Assembly: GCF_028765545.1 (NCBI RefSeq)
Contig: NZ_JARACP010000024.1
Coordinates: forward strand, 1 to 43,298
Length of the DNA stretch: 43,298 bases
Direction: 5' to 3'
Source of the DNA: Aliivibrio sp. S4MY1
Lineage (GTDB): Bacteria; Pseudomonadota; Gammaproteobacteria; Enterobacterales; Vibrionaceae
Shown: in pieces, positions 34,787 to 43,298 of the stretch
Layout of the letters: each line of letters opens with the position of its first letter
How positions within the stretch are numbered: position 1 is the first letter of the stretch
Notes under the pieces: generated by a model
Databases searched by the model: none
What the model was told of the DNA's origin: nothing
What the model saw: only the letters and a program-made list of their open reading frames with translations
Program-made: the position numbers and the translations under genes

Positions 34787-36471
34787 TTAACGATTTTTTT
34801 ACGTTTTCTTTTATTGATGTACATTTCTTTATCAGCACTATCTAAGGCAAGCTGGATATCCATGTCTAATGGAGTTACTCCAAAAGAATAAGATAAAAAG
34901 ATCTCTCTCTGTTGAAAATGATGTTCAATGTTAGCCCGTATTTTTTTCATTTTTACTTTAATATCTGGAATTGAATGAGAGTCAAAACACAGTACAAATT
35001 CATCCCCACCAAAACGAATAAGAAGATCTTCTTTTCTTAAGTTTTGATTGATTAATCGTGCGGCTTCCTTAAGTTGTTGGTCTCCAAATTGATGCCCGTA
35101 TTGATCATTAATATTCTTAAACCCATCTAAATCAATAAATACCATGGTGTTATAGGCATTTACATCAATATGATTAAGTTTAGCTTTAGTAAAGCATCCT
35201 GTTAATGGGTCAATCGGCGATTGTACATCTTGGTTATCTTCATAAACAAATACCATGACAAAGGTTTTATAAAAATACTTTATTTTTTGGCGATAAGTAT
35301 GGAAATGCGTTGTTGTTGAATCGACCTCTACCGTCTCATTCGACATTAATATATCAGACTCATTATTGAGTAACTGTTGATCAAGTTGCAGACAAGTTTG
35401 ATAGTCAGGGAATCGCTGTAATACTTCAGATACAGACATTCCAACTAAATCACAACCAAGATAATCAGTGTGCTTTTTATTATTGTATATTGCTACACCG
35501 TGTTCATCTCTTAGAATAAAAAGGCAATTACAGTGCTTCATTAGATTGGTTGTAAATAGAATCGAAGGACTTTTTATACCATCGAGTAGTTCTTGATATT
35601 TTGTATTCAGTGCCTGTAAGTTGAAATTGTTGTAGTCGATGCCTAATAAGTTAAATGGGTCTTGTGGTTTTAGGGCTTCTAACGCTTGACTTAATTGGGT
35701 ATCGTCTTTTGCTACATTGATATTATAAATGTAGCGATCAATGGGTGGCATTGAATCATTTAATTGATGATCAATAGTAGAAGTATGTAATTTAAGTTTT
35801 TGATCTAAATCAGAAAGCGAGATAGGGTAAGATAAGTAATACCCTTGAGATATTACTGACCCTAAAGATTGAATTAAATTTAACTGATTAACGTTTTCAA
35901 TTCCCTTAATCACGACGTTATTACCTAAAAATTTATTTAATTTTTGGTACAACGAGCGTAAGAAACAAAATGATAAATAGTCATCTTCTATTGGGCTAAT
36001 TAGTGAGCGGTCGATCTTAATATAGTCAAAGTTAAGACTTAATAATGGATCTGAATTTTTACATTCTGTGCCGTAGTCATCAAGCGTAAAAAACAGGTTG
36101 AGTTTTTTTAATCGTTGCATACTTGAACGTATTTTTTCAAGATTCACGTTTTGATGCTTAAAGTTTAACTCAAATGAGAAGCCTTTATGATGTTTGAATA
36201 CGGATTCACAATATTCAATAAAAGATTCAGACTCTAAACTGCTGACTGATATATTGATTGAGATATGAACATTATTTTGATTATTTAGACTCAATTTATC
36301 GGAAAGAATATGAGAAATTACTGCTTTATCAAACTCTTCTTTATTATCAATCGCTGAAATAAAGTCTAGAGGTAAGTCATCAGAGCCCTTAACTCTTATT
36401 AATGCTTCATAGGAAACAATGGAGCCTTCGAAGAAATTTGGTTGATAAATGAAGTAGGTATTCTCAAGCAT
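34771..36471 (-). CDS. EAL-PAS-GGDEF protein (diguanylate cyclase with degenerate EAL)
   Basis: The 566-residue cytoplasmic protein has no membrane helix. Its N-terminal EAL domain (1-230) keeps the EAL motif (E22 in YEALIR), INISVSS, DDYGT, IKIDRS and SQGYYLSYP. However, ELTE reads ELNF and the catalytic EGVE reads KGIE, so phosphodiesterase activity is unlikely. A PAS-like region follows (about 290-410). The C-terminal GGDEF domain (about 425-560) has an intact GGDEF at 488-492 and the inhibitory RxxD site (R479-D482), so it should make c-di-GMP under product control. The EAL-first order is the reverse of the common GGDEF-EAL layout. A consensus-perfect CRP site lies 84 bases upstream. Confidence 0.9.
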   Translation of the reverse strand: MLENTYFIYQPNFFEGSIVSYEALIRVKGSDDLPLDFISAIDNKEEFDKAVISHILSDKLSLNNQNNVHISINISVSSLESESFIEYCESVFKHHKGFSFELNFKHQNVNLEKIRSSMQRLKKLNLFFTLDDYGTECKNSDPLLSLNFDYIKIDRSLISPIEDDYLSFCFLRSLYQKLNKFLGNNVVIKGIENVNQLNLIQSLGSVISQGYYLSYPISLSDLDQKLKLHTSTIDHQLNDSMPPIDRYIYNINVAKDDTQLSQALEALKPQDPFNLLGIDYNNFNLQALNTKYQELLDGIKSPSILFTTNLMKHCNCLFILRDEHGVAIYNNKKHTDYLGCDLVGMSVSEVLQRFPDYQTCLQLDQQLLNNESDILMSNETVEVDSTTTHFHTYRQKIKYFYKTFVMVFVYEDNQDVQSPIDPLTGCFTKAKLNHIDVNAYNTMVFIDLDGFKNINDQYGHQFGDQQLKEAARLINQNLRKEDLLIRFGGDEFVLCFDSHSIPDIKVKMKKIRANIEHHFQQREIFLSYSFGVTPLDMDIQLALDSADKEMYINKRKRKKIVNNQAS

Positions 36472-36554
36472 TATTATAATTATATTCTAGATTAAATTTG
36501 TGGCTAATCTATCACGCCTAGCTGTTTAGTTACTATGTTAATAGGTGTTTAAAT

Positions 36555-36570
36555 TGTGATGTGGCTCACA
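36555..36570. promoter_or_regulatory. Consensus CRP site before the EAL-PAS-GGDEF gene
   Basis: TGTGA-TGTGGC-TCACA matches every conserved CRP position, flanked by AAAT and TTT as preferred. The only gene starting nearby is the EAL-PAS-GGDEF gene at 36471 on the minus strand; glpC ends on the other side. Confidence 0.8.
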
Positions 36571-36650
36571 TTTATAAAATGAATGTATTTGCATTAATTA
36601 TATGAAACGCTGGTGTTTTTTTTGAGGATTTATTTGATGCTGGATGTATC

Positions 36651-36688
36651 TAAAACAATAGCCTGCCCACTTATGAGACAGGCTGTTT
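36651..36688 (-). terminator. Probable terminator of the glpABC operon
   Basis: On the minus strand AACAGCCTG pairs with CAGGCTATT across a 13-base loop and is followed by GTTTT, just after the glpC stop. Confidence 0.65.
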
Positions 36689-36694
36689 ATGGAA

Positions 36695-37966
36695 CTATAT
36701 TAATGCTTCACACAATAACGAGATTGGGTGAATCGTCGTGATATTTGTATTCTCTTCTATTTGCCATTTACAGGTTTCACAATCGGTAATGGCATAATCT
36801 GGCTTAGCGGCTTTTATTTGGTCAAATACGTTTTTACCAATAGCGATAGAGGTATCGTAATTCTCTGTTTTAAAACCGTAAGTGCCAGCTAAACCACAAC
36901 ATTCACTGTCTAGTACTTGCACTTCCAAACCGGGGATAGTACGTAATAATTCGATAGTGTAAATATTGCCGCCACTACGCTCTAAGTGACAAGGCGTATG
37001 ATAAACAACCTTCTTATTTAAGGGCTTCATTTTAGGTCCGCGACCATTCATGATCTCTTTTAATAAAAAGCGTGTCACATATTCTATTTTCTTCGCTACC
37101 TTGCTGTTATCTACATCTAATACGTGTGGGTACTCTTGTTGTAACGTAAATGAACAGGTTGAAGAGGTTGACAAAATCGGCACATCTCTACGTTCAATGG
37201 CAGCTTCTAAATTAGCGACATTAAACTCGGCGTTTTTTTGTGCTTTTTTGTGAAATCCATTAGCAATTAATGGCACACCACAACATTTTTCCTTATCTAA
37301 TAACTGCACGCCAATGTGCATGTTGTTCATGACCTTAATGAAGTCTTTACCCAGTTGTGGATGGTTATAATTTACAAAGCAACCATGGAAGTAATGGACT
37401 TGTTGTTGGTAGATTGATTGATCTGATACTTCTTTTTTATACCAACGGCGGAAAGTACCGTGAGAATACTTAGGCAGCGATTTATGGTCATGGACCCCAA
37501 TGGTTTTGTGCATCACTTTTTTAACTAATGGCACGCTAGTCATGGCATTTACAATAGGGGCAACAGGCGTTGCTACTGAGCCAAATAGATCAGTATGACT
37601 TAGTACAAAATCTCGGATCCCCTTCATGTTATAAGCGGGTTTTCCGTGTATTCCACGAGCTACCGCAATCATGTCTCCAATTCTAACGCCTGACGGACAA
37701 GCGGTTTCACAGCGTTTACAATTGGTGCAGAGTTTTAAGGTTTCATCATAATATTCTGGGCTTTTAAAACGTAAACGCTCACCATCAGGTCCACATTGTT
37801 TTGGACCGGGGTAATCAGGATTCTCTTTAGCAACAGGGCAATACACGGTACATACGGTGCATTTTAAGCATTGATCAAAGCTAGTATTTGCTGGTGCTCT
37901 AAAAATTAGATTGTCTTTTGCAAATCTGTCTTTTAATAGGTCAGATCGAAATAGTGGGCTGCTCAT
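36695..37966 (-). CDS. glpC: Anaerobic glycerol-3-phosphate dehydrogenase subunit C
   Basis: The 423-residue iron-sulfur subunit links GlpAB to menaquinone at the membrane. It has two [4Fe-4S] motifs near the N-terminus (CLKCTVCTVYCP and CTNCKRCETACPSG) and two CCG domains (YFHGCFVN with KCCGVPL; TPCHLERSG with ECCGLAG), as in heterodisulfide-reductase-type subunits. It starts with an ATGA overlap with glpB and is the last gene of the glpABC operon. Confidence 0.96.
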   Translation of the reverse strand: MSSPLFRSDLLKDRFAKDNLIFRAPANTSFDQCLKCTVCTVYCPVAKENPDYPGPKQCGPDGERLRFKSPEYYDETLKLCTNCKRCETACPSGVRIGDMIAVARGIHGKPAYNMKGIRDFVLSHTDLFGSVATPVAPIVNAMTSVPLVKKVMHKTIGVHDHKSLPKYSHGTFRRWYKKEVSDQSIYQQQVHYFHGCFVNYNHPQLGKDFIKVMNNMHIGVQLLDKEKCCGVPLIANGFHKKAQKNAEFNVANLEAAIERRDVPILSTSSTCSFTLQQEYPHVLDVDNSKVAKKIEYVTRFLLKEIMNGRGPKMKPLNKKVVYHTPCHLERSGGNIYTIELLRTIPGLEVQVLDSECCGLAGTYGFKTENYDTSIAIGKNVFDQIKAAKPDYAITDCETCKWQIEENTNITTIHPISLLCEALI

Positions 37967-39333
37967 AATGCGACCTCTTGTTGTTGTTTCATTTTATTGT
38001 TTGATAAAAACTCAGGTTTTATTTGCTTGATTATTGATTCGGCAGCATGAAAGCCAGAACTAATTGCCACACCACTGCCGCTACCTTCTAATACGGGGTT
38101 ATAACCAGATAAGATGGCACCTGCGCAATAGAAGTTATCAATAACATGACCTGATTTTATCGCTTGTAGTTGTGACGTCGTTTTTACACCCATGCTTAAA
38201 AACGGGTGCGATTGTGGACTAAAAAAAGCAGAGCTGTACCAATCTGTGCGAGAAGCAGTTTGGTCCATATCTAAGCCAAAAATAGGTTCTTCCATTGAAT
38301 CTGCACTTGCTTTTAAGCCTTGGCTAAAGAAACTGCCAGTGGCTAGTACAAATTGCTTTGCTTGTAGTGGGAAGTCACCATGATTTTTAGTGAAAATTCG
38401 GTTTAATCGGTAATGTGAATGCTCAGGATCTTCTTTATCCACGTAAGAGAACTCACCTTGGATAACATGATCTCCATTGAGTAGCGTTCCACCTTGATCA
38501 ATGAAAGCGTGTTTCATGGTTTCTTCTAGTCGAATACCCAATAATGACGGTGGCATGGTTGGGACTTCACATAAAGTCAGTTGAGTTAATGCTTCAATTT
38601 CTTTTAAAAGTCCCAAGCCTTTGCCATTACCAAAGATAGCAGGGATCACGACAAGATCACCGGGGTTGGCGTGTTGCTGCAATGCATGTGCAAATTCTTG
38701 TAGGTTCGCTCGTTTTGCTAACAATCTAGAAAGATCAATGGATCGTAACTCACAGTGATTACGTTGAATGTCATTAAAAGCAGATAAAGAGACGGTTGCT
38801 GTTGAAATTTCAACATCAGATAATTGAGTGATTTGCTTTAAGTTATCTTGCGCCAACTTTGGTTGAAAATCACGAAAGCCATCCACTGTGATCAGTACGA
38901 TTTTTTGCACTGTATTATTTTCTAATGCCATCGGGAATTGATGAACAAAAGGCTGTGATAACCATGTTGATTTCATTGTACCTAAAGGCGTTAATCGATA
39001 ATGATTACATCCGTTTACTTGAGAAGTTAGCGGAACGCCAATACTAGATAACGTTGCTTGGTACCAATCAATCGCGCGGTTTACCGTTTCTTTTCCTAAT
39101 GTGGCATAAGGATGCTCAGGATAATGAGTTGAAAACCCATCAATTGCTGACATTGGATCGATAACATGCGTGCCATCGGGTGTTTTTGCTAATACATCAA
39201 CAGAGCCAGATGAGAAGTGTAGGGCACTTTGACCAGAGGCAATCACCGCTGTTTTTAATCCGGCTTCTAAGCAGCGTAGAGCACAACTTAAGCCAGCCAT
39301 GCCGCCGCCAATGATAATGGTATCGAAATTCAT
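37963..39333 (-). CDS. glpB: Anaerobic glycerol-3-phosphate dehydrogenase subunit B
   Basis: The 456-residue flavoprotein subunit has FAD-binding IIIGGGMAGLSCALRCLEAG at the N-terminus, SSGSVDVLAKTPDG, and a C-terminal FAD contact FYCAGAILSGYNPVLEGSGSG. It works with GlpA in glycerol-3-phosphate oxidation during anaerobic respiration on fumarate or nitrate. It overlaps glpA and glpC by four bases on each side, implying coupled translation. Confidence 0.95.
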   Translation of the reverse strand: MNFDTIIIGGGMAGLSCALRCLEAGLKTAVIASGQSALHFSSGSVDVLAKTPDGTHVIDPMSAIDGFSTHYPEHPYATLGKETVNRAIDWYQATLSSIGVPLTSQVNGCNHYRLTPLGTMKSTWLSQPFVHQFPMALENNTVQKIVLITVDGFRDFQPKLAQDNLKQITQLSDVEISTATVSLSAFNDIQRNHCELRSIDLSRLLAKRANLQEFAHALQQHANPGDLVVIPAIFGNGKGLGLLKEIEALTQLTLCEVPTMPPSLLGIRLEETMKHAFIDQGGTLLNGDHVIQGEFSYVDKEDPEHSHYRLNRIFTKNHGDFPLQAKQFVLATGSFFSQGLKASADSMEEPIFGLDMDQTASRTDWYSSAFFSPQSHPFLSMGVKTTSQLQAIKSGHVIDNFYCAGAILSGYNPVLEGSGSGVAISSGFHAAESIIKQIKPEFLSNNKMKQQQEVAL

Positions 39334-40997
39334 AATGTTGCCTCTTGTTCTTCTATTTGAGTATTGGATGTTGACTTATTATTCGTTGGGATGTCACTTG
39401 CGCCAAATAATCCCTCATAAATCCAATAACTGAATTCTGCTTCACGTAATGCATCACCCCAGAAAACGGGTTTAATGCCTTTCCAGCGCTCTTCTAGAAA
39501 GTGTGTTAATAATTGGCTTGATTGATTACCAGAGACTTGCCCACATTCTTCAAAAAGCCCTGCAGCGCGATACGTACATAACTCACCTTGGCACGGTCCC
39601 ATGCCTAAACGGGTACGACGACGAAGATCCACCAGATTGTGAACATCTAATTGATTGATGGCGTAGTTAATTTCACCTTGAGTCACCATTTCACATTCAC
39701 AGATCACAGCTTGATCTTTAGCATTATCAGTTAAGAAGCTTTGCGCTCGTTCACCGTGACGATAAACCGCACTTTGATAGACCGGTTTTGCAAGGCTTGC
39801 GGTTTTTTTCGCTGCAATAGAAGCACTGTTTGAGCCAGGGAGTGGACGAAGATGAGTGGTACATTCTTGAGTGTTTCTTAGTTTTTTCGCCACAAGATCG
39901 GTGGTCATTTCAGCCATTAAACGAGAGGTCATTAACTTACCACCCGTAATGGTCGTAAAGCCGTTCAGTCCGTCTTTTTCTCCATGGTCAAGTAAGACAA
40001 TCCCACGACTTATATTACGGCCAGATCCATCATCATCAACAGCGACTAGCGGACGAACACCAGCATAAGCACGAAGTACTCGAGTATTCGCCATAATAGG
40101 GGCAAGTTTCGCGCCTTCGCTTAGTAGGATATCCACTTCTTTAGCACTGACATGAAGGTCATCTATTTTGTCATAATCAATATGCTCAGAGGTTGTTCCT
40201 ATTAATGAAATAGTGTCACCCGGTACCAAAATATCGGCGTCAGAAGGTTTACGGCAACGGTTTATCACTAAATTATTAATACGATAATCTAAGATCAATA
40301 ATGAGCCTTTAGCTGGGAACATCTTGATACTCAAATCAGCGTATTCACAAATGTTTTGTCCCCAAATACCAGCGGCGTTAATGACTTCTGAAGCGAATAT
40401 TTCAATCTTTTGGTTGGTTCTAACATCAATGCAATTAACCCCAAGTACAGTGTCTTGATGGCGGATAAGCGAGGTGACATGAGTATGTGTGAGCAAACGA
40501 GCGCCATTTTCTTTCGCATCAAGTACATTTGCCGCACATAAACGAAAAGGGTCAAGTGTTCCATCTGGTACTTGAACCGCACCAATTAGGTTAGGGTTGA
40601 CGTTTGGTTCAAGTAATAAGGCTTCTTTAGGGGTGAGTTGTTTCGCGTCAATACCAGCAACTTGGCATGACTCAATAAACTGCTTTTGAAAATCTAAATC
40701 ATCATCTGGAAGAGAGATAAATAGGCCTTGAGTATCTTCAACACAGTGCTTTGCGATAGTTTTTAGGATCTTATTTTCATGGATACATTCTTTGGCGGAT
40801 TCATTATCAGTAACGGCATAGCGAGCCCCTGAGTGAAGTAAACCATGGTTTCTCCCTGTGGTTCCAGAGGCTAAATCGTCTTTTTCAATCAAAATGCAAT
40901 CGATACCGCGCAGAGCACAGTCACGCATTATCCCTGTACCTGTTGCTCCACCTCCAATGATGATCACTGACGTTTCTAATCGAGACGTTTTGTCCAT
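39330..40997 (-). CDS. glpA: Anaerobic glycerol-3-phosphate dehydrogenase subunit A
   Basis: The 555-residue catalytic flavoprotein has the FAD motif IIIGGGATGTGIMRDCALRG and substrate-side TTGRNHGLLHSGARYAV. A C-terminal BFD-like [2Fe-2S] segment has the cysteines in VICECEM and MGPCQGELC. It is the first gene of glpABC. GAGAG lies upstream of ATG 40997. The promoter region shared with the divergent flavoprotein holds GlpR-, FNR- and CRP-like sites, fitting anaerobic induction by glycerol-3-phosphate. Confidence 0.96.
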   Translation of the reverse strand: MDKTSRLETSVIIIGGGATGTGIMRDCALRGIDCILIEKDDLASGTTGRNHGLLHSGARYAVTDNESAKECIHENKILKTIAKHCVEDTQGLFISLPDDDLDFQKQFIESCQVAGIDAKQLTPKEALLLEPNVNPNLIGAVQVPDGTLDPFRLCAANVLDAKENGARLLTHTHVTSLIRHQDTVLGVNCIDVRTNQKIEIFASEVINAAGIWGQNICEYADLSIKMFPAKGSLLILDYRINNLVINRCRKPSDADILVPGDTISLIGTTSEHIDYDKIDDLHVSAKEVDILLSEGAKLAPIMANTRVLRAYAGVRPLVAVDDDGSGRNISRGIVLLDHGEKDGLNGFTTITGGKLMTSRLMAEMTTDLVAKKLRNTQECTTHLRPLPGSNSASIAAKKTASLAKPVYQSAVYRHGERAQSFLTDNAKDQAVICECEMVTQGEINYAINQLDVHNLVDLRRRTRLGMGPCQGELCTYRAAGLFEECGQVSGNQSSQLLTHFLEERWKGIKPVFWGDALREAEFSYWIYEGLFGASDIPTNNKSTSNTQIEEQEATL

Positions 40998-41291
40998 AAT
41001 TTACTCTCTTTTTACCACTTTTTATGTATGAATCTATGATGATATTTATCTTCTACACTTTCTTTGATTTAGCGCAATTATGTTCGTTCGCGCTTTCGTT
41101 TTGTTTTCGTGATGGTACATGAGTCACATGTTTTTCATTAAACGAAGGCTTTTTATGGGGTTTTACCCGATGGTAGAGAGAATAATTTGCGCGTTTTCGA
41201 ATGAGTCAGCCCCAGATTTGCGATGCACTTCAAATTGCATAGAGATCAAATGATATAATCAAGATAATTAGTAATAAATCTAGGGTACTGA
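40998..41291. promoter_or_regulatory. Divergent control region between glpA and the flavoprotein gene
   Basis: Three kinds of site are stacked. An FNR-like TTGAT-TTAG-CGCAA lies at 41064-41077 (8 of 10). A GlpR operator-like TATGTTCGTTCGCGCTTT lies at 41079-41096 (15 of 18), with further TTTTCG half-sites at 41103-41109 and 41203-41209. A CRP-like TGGTA-CATGAG-TCACA lies at 41113-41128 (8 of 10). All are nearer to glpA than to the rightward gene, but could affect both. Confidence 0.6.
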
Positions 41292-43298
41292 ATGATGAAA
41301 ATAACTATAGATAACCAAACATTCACTATCGATGAAGAGTTAACACTTTTAGCTGCTGCAAAGGAATGCAATGTCGAGATCCCGTCACTGTGCGGAAACA
41401 ATATCAATGGCGAAAAAATACCGTGTGATTTGTGTGTCGTAGATATTGAGGGACAAGGTATTCAACGCGCTTGTGAAACCAAAGCGATTGAAGGTATGAA
41501 AGTGATTACTTCGTCTGAAGCATTAGTGAAGCGTCGACAAAGTGCATTGAATAAAATTCTTTCTGACCACTACGCAGATTGTGAGGCTCCGTGTCAAACG
41601 GCATGTCCTGCTGGCGTAGATATACAATCATATCTATACCATATTTCGCAAAATGATCACCAAAAAGCGATTGAAGTTATTAAACGAACATTACCAATGC
41701 CATTATCGATTGGTCGCGTTTGTCCTGCTTTTTGTGAAACCGAGTGTCGCCGTGGGTTAGTTGATGAACCATTGGCTATTCGTCAGTTAAAACGCCATGC
41801 TGCAGATGCCGACTTGAATGCGCAGGAATCTTACGTACCACCGAAAAAAGCAGACAAGGGAAAATCCATTGCTGTGATCGGTAGTGGCCCTGGAGGCTTG
41901 ACCTGTGGCTATTACCTCACTAATGAAGGTTACAATGTAACGGTATTTGAGTCGATGCCTAAAGCAGGCGGTTGGCTACGTTATGGTATTCCTGAATATC
42001 GTTTACCAAAATCGATTTTAGATAAAGAAATCGAATTGATGTGTCGTAACGGTATGGAAATTCAAACGTCTGTGAAATTAGGTGAGGATTTCTCATTAAC
42101 ACAGTTAAGTGATGAGTATGACGCAGTCTGTTTGGCTGTCGGTGCTTCAAAAGCGGTTGAAATGCATTATCAAGGCAGTGAGCTTGGTGGTTGCTATTTA
42201 GGTGTTGATTACCTAAAAGATTACGTAACAGAATCTAAATTAACGACAGGTAAAAAAGTAGCGGTTATTGGTGGTGGCAACACAGCGATTGACTGTGCTC
42301 GTACAGCAGTGCGTGATGGTGCTGATACTACGCTTATTTATCGTCGTACTCGTGAAGAGATGCCTGCAGAAGATTATGAAGTGGTTGAAGCTGAACATGA
42401 AGGTGTTAAATTCCATTTCTTAACCAACCCGGTTGAAAATATTGCCGACGATAATGGACGAGTGGCCCAAGTTCGTTTGGAGAAAATGGCATTGGGTGAG
42501 CCGGATGCGTCTGGTCGTCGCAGCCCTCAAGCAACCGGTGAATTCTTTATTGAAGAGTTTGATACTGTCATTTCTGCGGTATCGCAAAAGCCGGATTTAA
42601 GCTTTTTAGAGAACGACTCTATTGATTTGCCACTGACTCGTTGGAATACAGCTGATGCAAACAGTTTGACAATGCACAGTGGAGTGAAAAATATTTTTAG
42701 CATCGGTGATTTCCGTCGTGGTCCTGCAACGGCGATTGAAGCGGTTGCTGATGGACGTATTGCTGCAGAAGCGATTGATCGTTTCTTTAAAGGTGATATG
42801 GAAAAAATTCCAACCAAACAGTTTAATTCTCAAAAAGAGAAGAAGACTAAGCAGGTTGATCCTCAGTACTTTGAACATATCCAAAAAGCGATGCGCGTGA
42901 TCATGCCTGAACTTACGGCTGAGCAGCGTGAGCAAAGTTTTGAAGAAGTCGAAACGGGCTTTGATAATGCGGACGCAATTAATGAGGCAGAACGTTGTTT
43001 AGAGTGTGCATGTCAGGCAAACAGCAACTGTGGTTTACGTGATTATGCAACGGAATACAAAGCGGATGAAACGGATTTAACCAACGAAAGTAAACAGAAG
43101 TTTGCTATTGATACCAGCTCTGAATTCATCGTGTTTGATGCCAATCGTTGTATTAGCTGTGGGCAGTGTGTCGAAGCGTGTAATGAAAAAGGCGTGCATG
43201 GTGTATTAAGCTTCATGAAAAATGAAGATGGTACCAATGCTTCTCGTCCTGAATGTCGTGCTGGTTTTGAACATGGCTATCAAATGGGTAATTCAAAC
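41292..43298 (+). CDS. [2Fe-2S]/GltD-like/[4Fe-4S] flavoprotein, truncated by the window edge
   Basis: At least 669 codons are open from ATG 41292 (or 41295; AGGGT upstream) to the edge. Domains in order: a NuoG-type [2Fe-2S] ferredoxin (C34, C45, C48, C61); a GltD-type Cys-rich module (APCQTACPAG, RVCPAFCETECRRG) that normally holds two [4Fe-4S] clusters; FAD-binding AVIGSGPGGLTCGYYL and NAD(P)H-binding AVIGGGNTAIDCARTA (about 195-510); a second Cys group (RCLECACQANSNCGL); and a [4Fe-4S] motif (CISCGQCVEACNEKG). This is an electron-bifurcating or NAD(P)H-linked adaptor arrangement. In related proteins such modules continue into a molybdopterin formate dehydrogenase domain, but that part would lie outside the window. 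Confidence 0.85.
   Translation, partial: MMKITIDNQTFTIDEELTLLAAAKECNVEIPSLCGNNINGEKIPCDLCVVDIEGQGIQRACETKAIEGMKVITSSEALVKRRQSALNKILSDHYADCEAPCQTACPAGVDIQSYLYHISQNDHQKAIEVIKRTLPMPLSIGRVCPAFCETECRRGLVDEPLAIRQLKRHAADADLNAQESYVPPKKADKGKSIAVIGSGPGGLTCGYYLTNEGYNVTVFESMPKAGGWLRYGIPEYRLPKSILDKEIELMCRNGMEIQTSVKLGEDFSLTQLSDEYDAVCLAVGASKAVEMHYQGSELGGCYLGVDYLKDYVTESKLTTGKKVAVIGGGNTAIDCARTAVRDGADTTLIYRRTREEMPAEDYEVVEAEHEGVKFHFLTNPVENIADDNGRVAQVRLEKMALGEPDASGRRSPQATGEFFIEEFDTVISAVSQKPDLSFLENDSIDLPLTRWNTADANSLTMHSGVKNIFSIGDFRRGPATAIEAVADGRIAAEAIDRFFKGDMEKIPTKQFNSQKEKKTKQVDPQYFEHIQKAMRVIMPELTAEQREQSFEEVETGFDNADAINEAERCLECACQANSNCGLRDYATEYKADETDLTNESKQKFAIDTSSEFIVFDANRCISCGQCVEACNEKGVHGVLSFMKNEDGTNASRPECRAGFEHGYQMGNSN

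Noticed and set aside
1-43298. Insertion sequences, prophage genes, tRNA or rRNA genes
   Set aside because: No transposase, integrase or phage structural motif and no tRNA-like cloverleaf or rRNA stretch was recognised in either strand.

Overview
The window looks like a piece of a Vibrionaceae genome, most likely the second chromosome of an Aliivibrio (Vibrio fischeri group). This is inferred from the AT-rich base composition, the protein style, and the neighbourhood of eptA with a two-component system, a Tad pilus locus and a complete glycerol/glycerol-3-phosphate (glp) block. No 16S gene, IS element, phage module, tRNA or CRISPR array was seen, so the assignment rests on gene content alone.

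Layout. (1) 1-6.7 kb is an envelope and signalling stretch. It holds a small outer-membrane beta-barrel protein, an RstA/RstB-like two-component system whose kinase is split by a frameshift, a secreted hypothetical protein followed by a second small beta-barrel protein, a membrane protein with a degenerate GGDEF domain, and a membrane-anchored EEP-family phosphoesterase. (2) 6.7-10.7 kb carries the lipid A phosphoethanolamine transferase gene eptA and its own OmpR-type regulator and kinase. Three 11-bp-phased CTTAAG-like repeats in front of eptA look like a PmrA/QseB-type operator. (3) 10.9-12.0 kb is an orphan YnjB-like binding protein. (4) 12.2-25.6 kb is a full Tad (tight adherence/Flp pilus) locus: an HTH regulator, a stand-alone receiver and a stand-alone HPt protein, a 0.4-kb leader with a TCCCAG hexanucleotide array, then flp, tadV, rcpC, rcpA, a lipoprotein, tadZ, tadA, tadB, tadC, tadD, tadE, tadF, tadG and an OmpA-type gene. 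(5) 25.7-27.9 kb is a convergent hybrid histidine kinase that lacks an HPt domain. With the HPt and receiver at the other end of the tad operon it would make a complete phosphorelay. (6) 28.4-33.5 kb is glpF-glpK, glpR and glpD. (7) 33.7-36.5 kb holds a secreted choloylglycine hydrolase/penicillin acylase-family enzyme and a c-di-GMP protein with the unusual order EAL-PAS-GGDEF. (8) 36.7-41.0 kb is the anaerobic glpABC operon, transcribed leftward. Divergent from it, running off the right edge, is a large [2Fe-2S]/GltD-like/[4Fe-4S] flavoprotein.

How the parts work together. Glycerol enters through GlpF, is phosphorylated by GlpK and oxidised by GlpD (aerobic) or GlpABC (anaerobic). GlpR operator-like sites lie before glpF, before glpD and in the glpA/flavoprotein divergent region, and CRP-like sites precede glpR, glpA and the EAL-GGDEF gene. 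The best CRP match, TGTGA-N6-TCACA without mismatch, is the one before the EAL-GGDEF gene and would tie c-di-GMP signalling to carbon status. The candidate undescribed system is the Tad pilus bracketed by a split phosphorelay (hybrid kinase, HPt, receiver) with a DNA-binding HTH protein of unknown family. Its leader, with a simple-sequence array, a five-codon mini-ORF and a hairpin, could tune expression.
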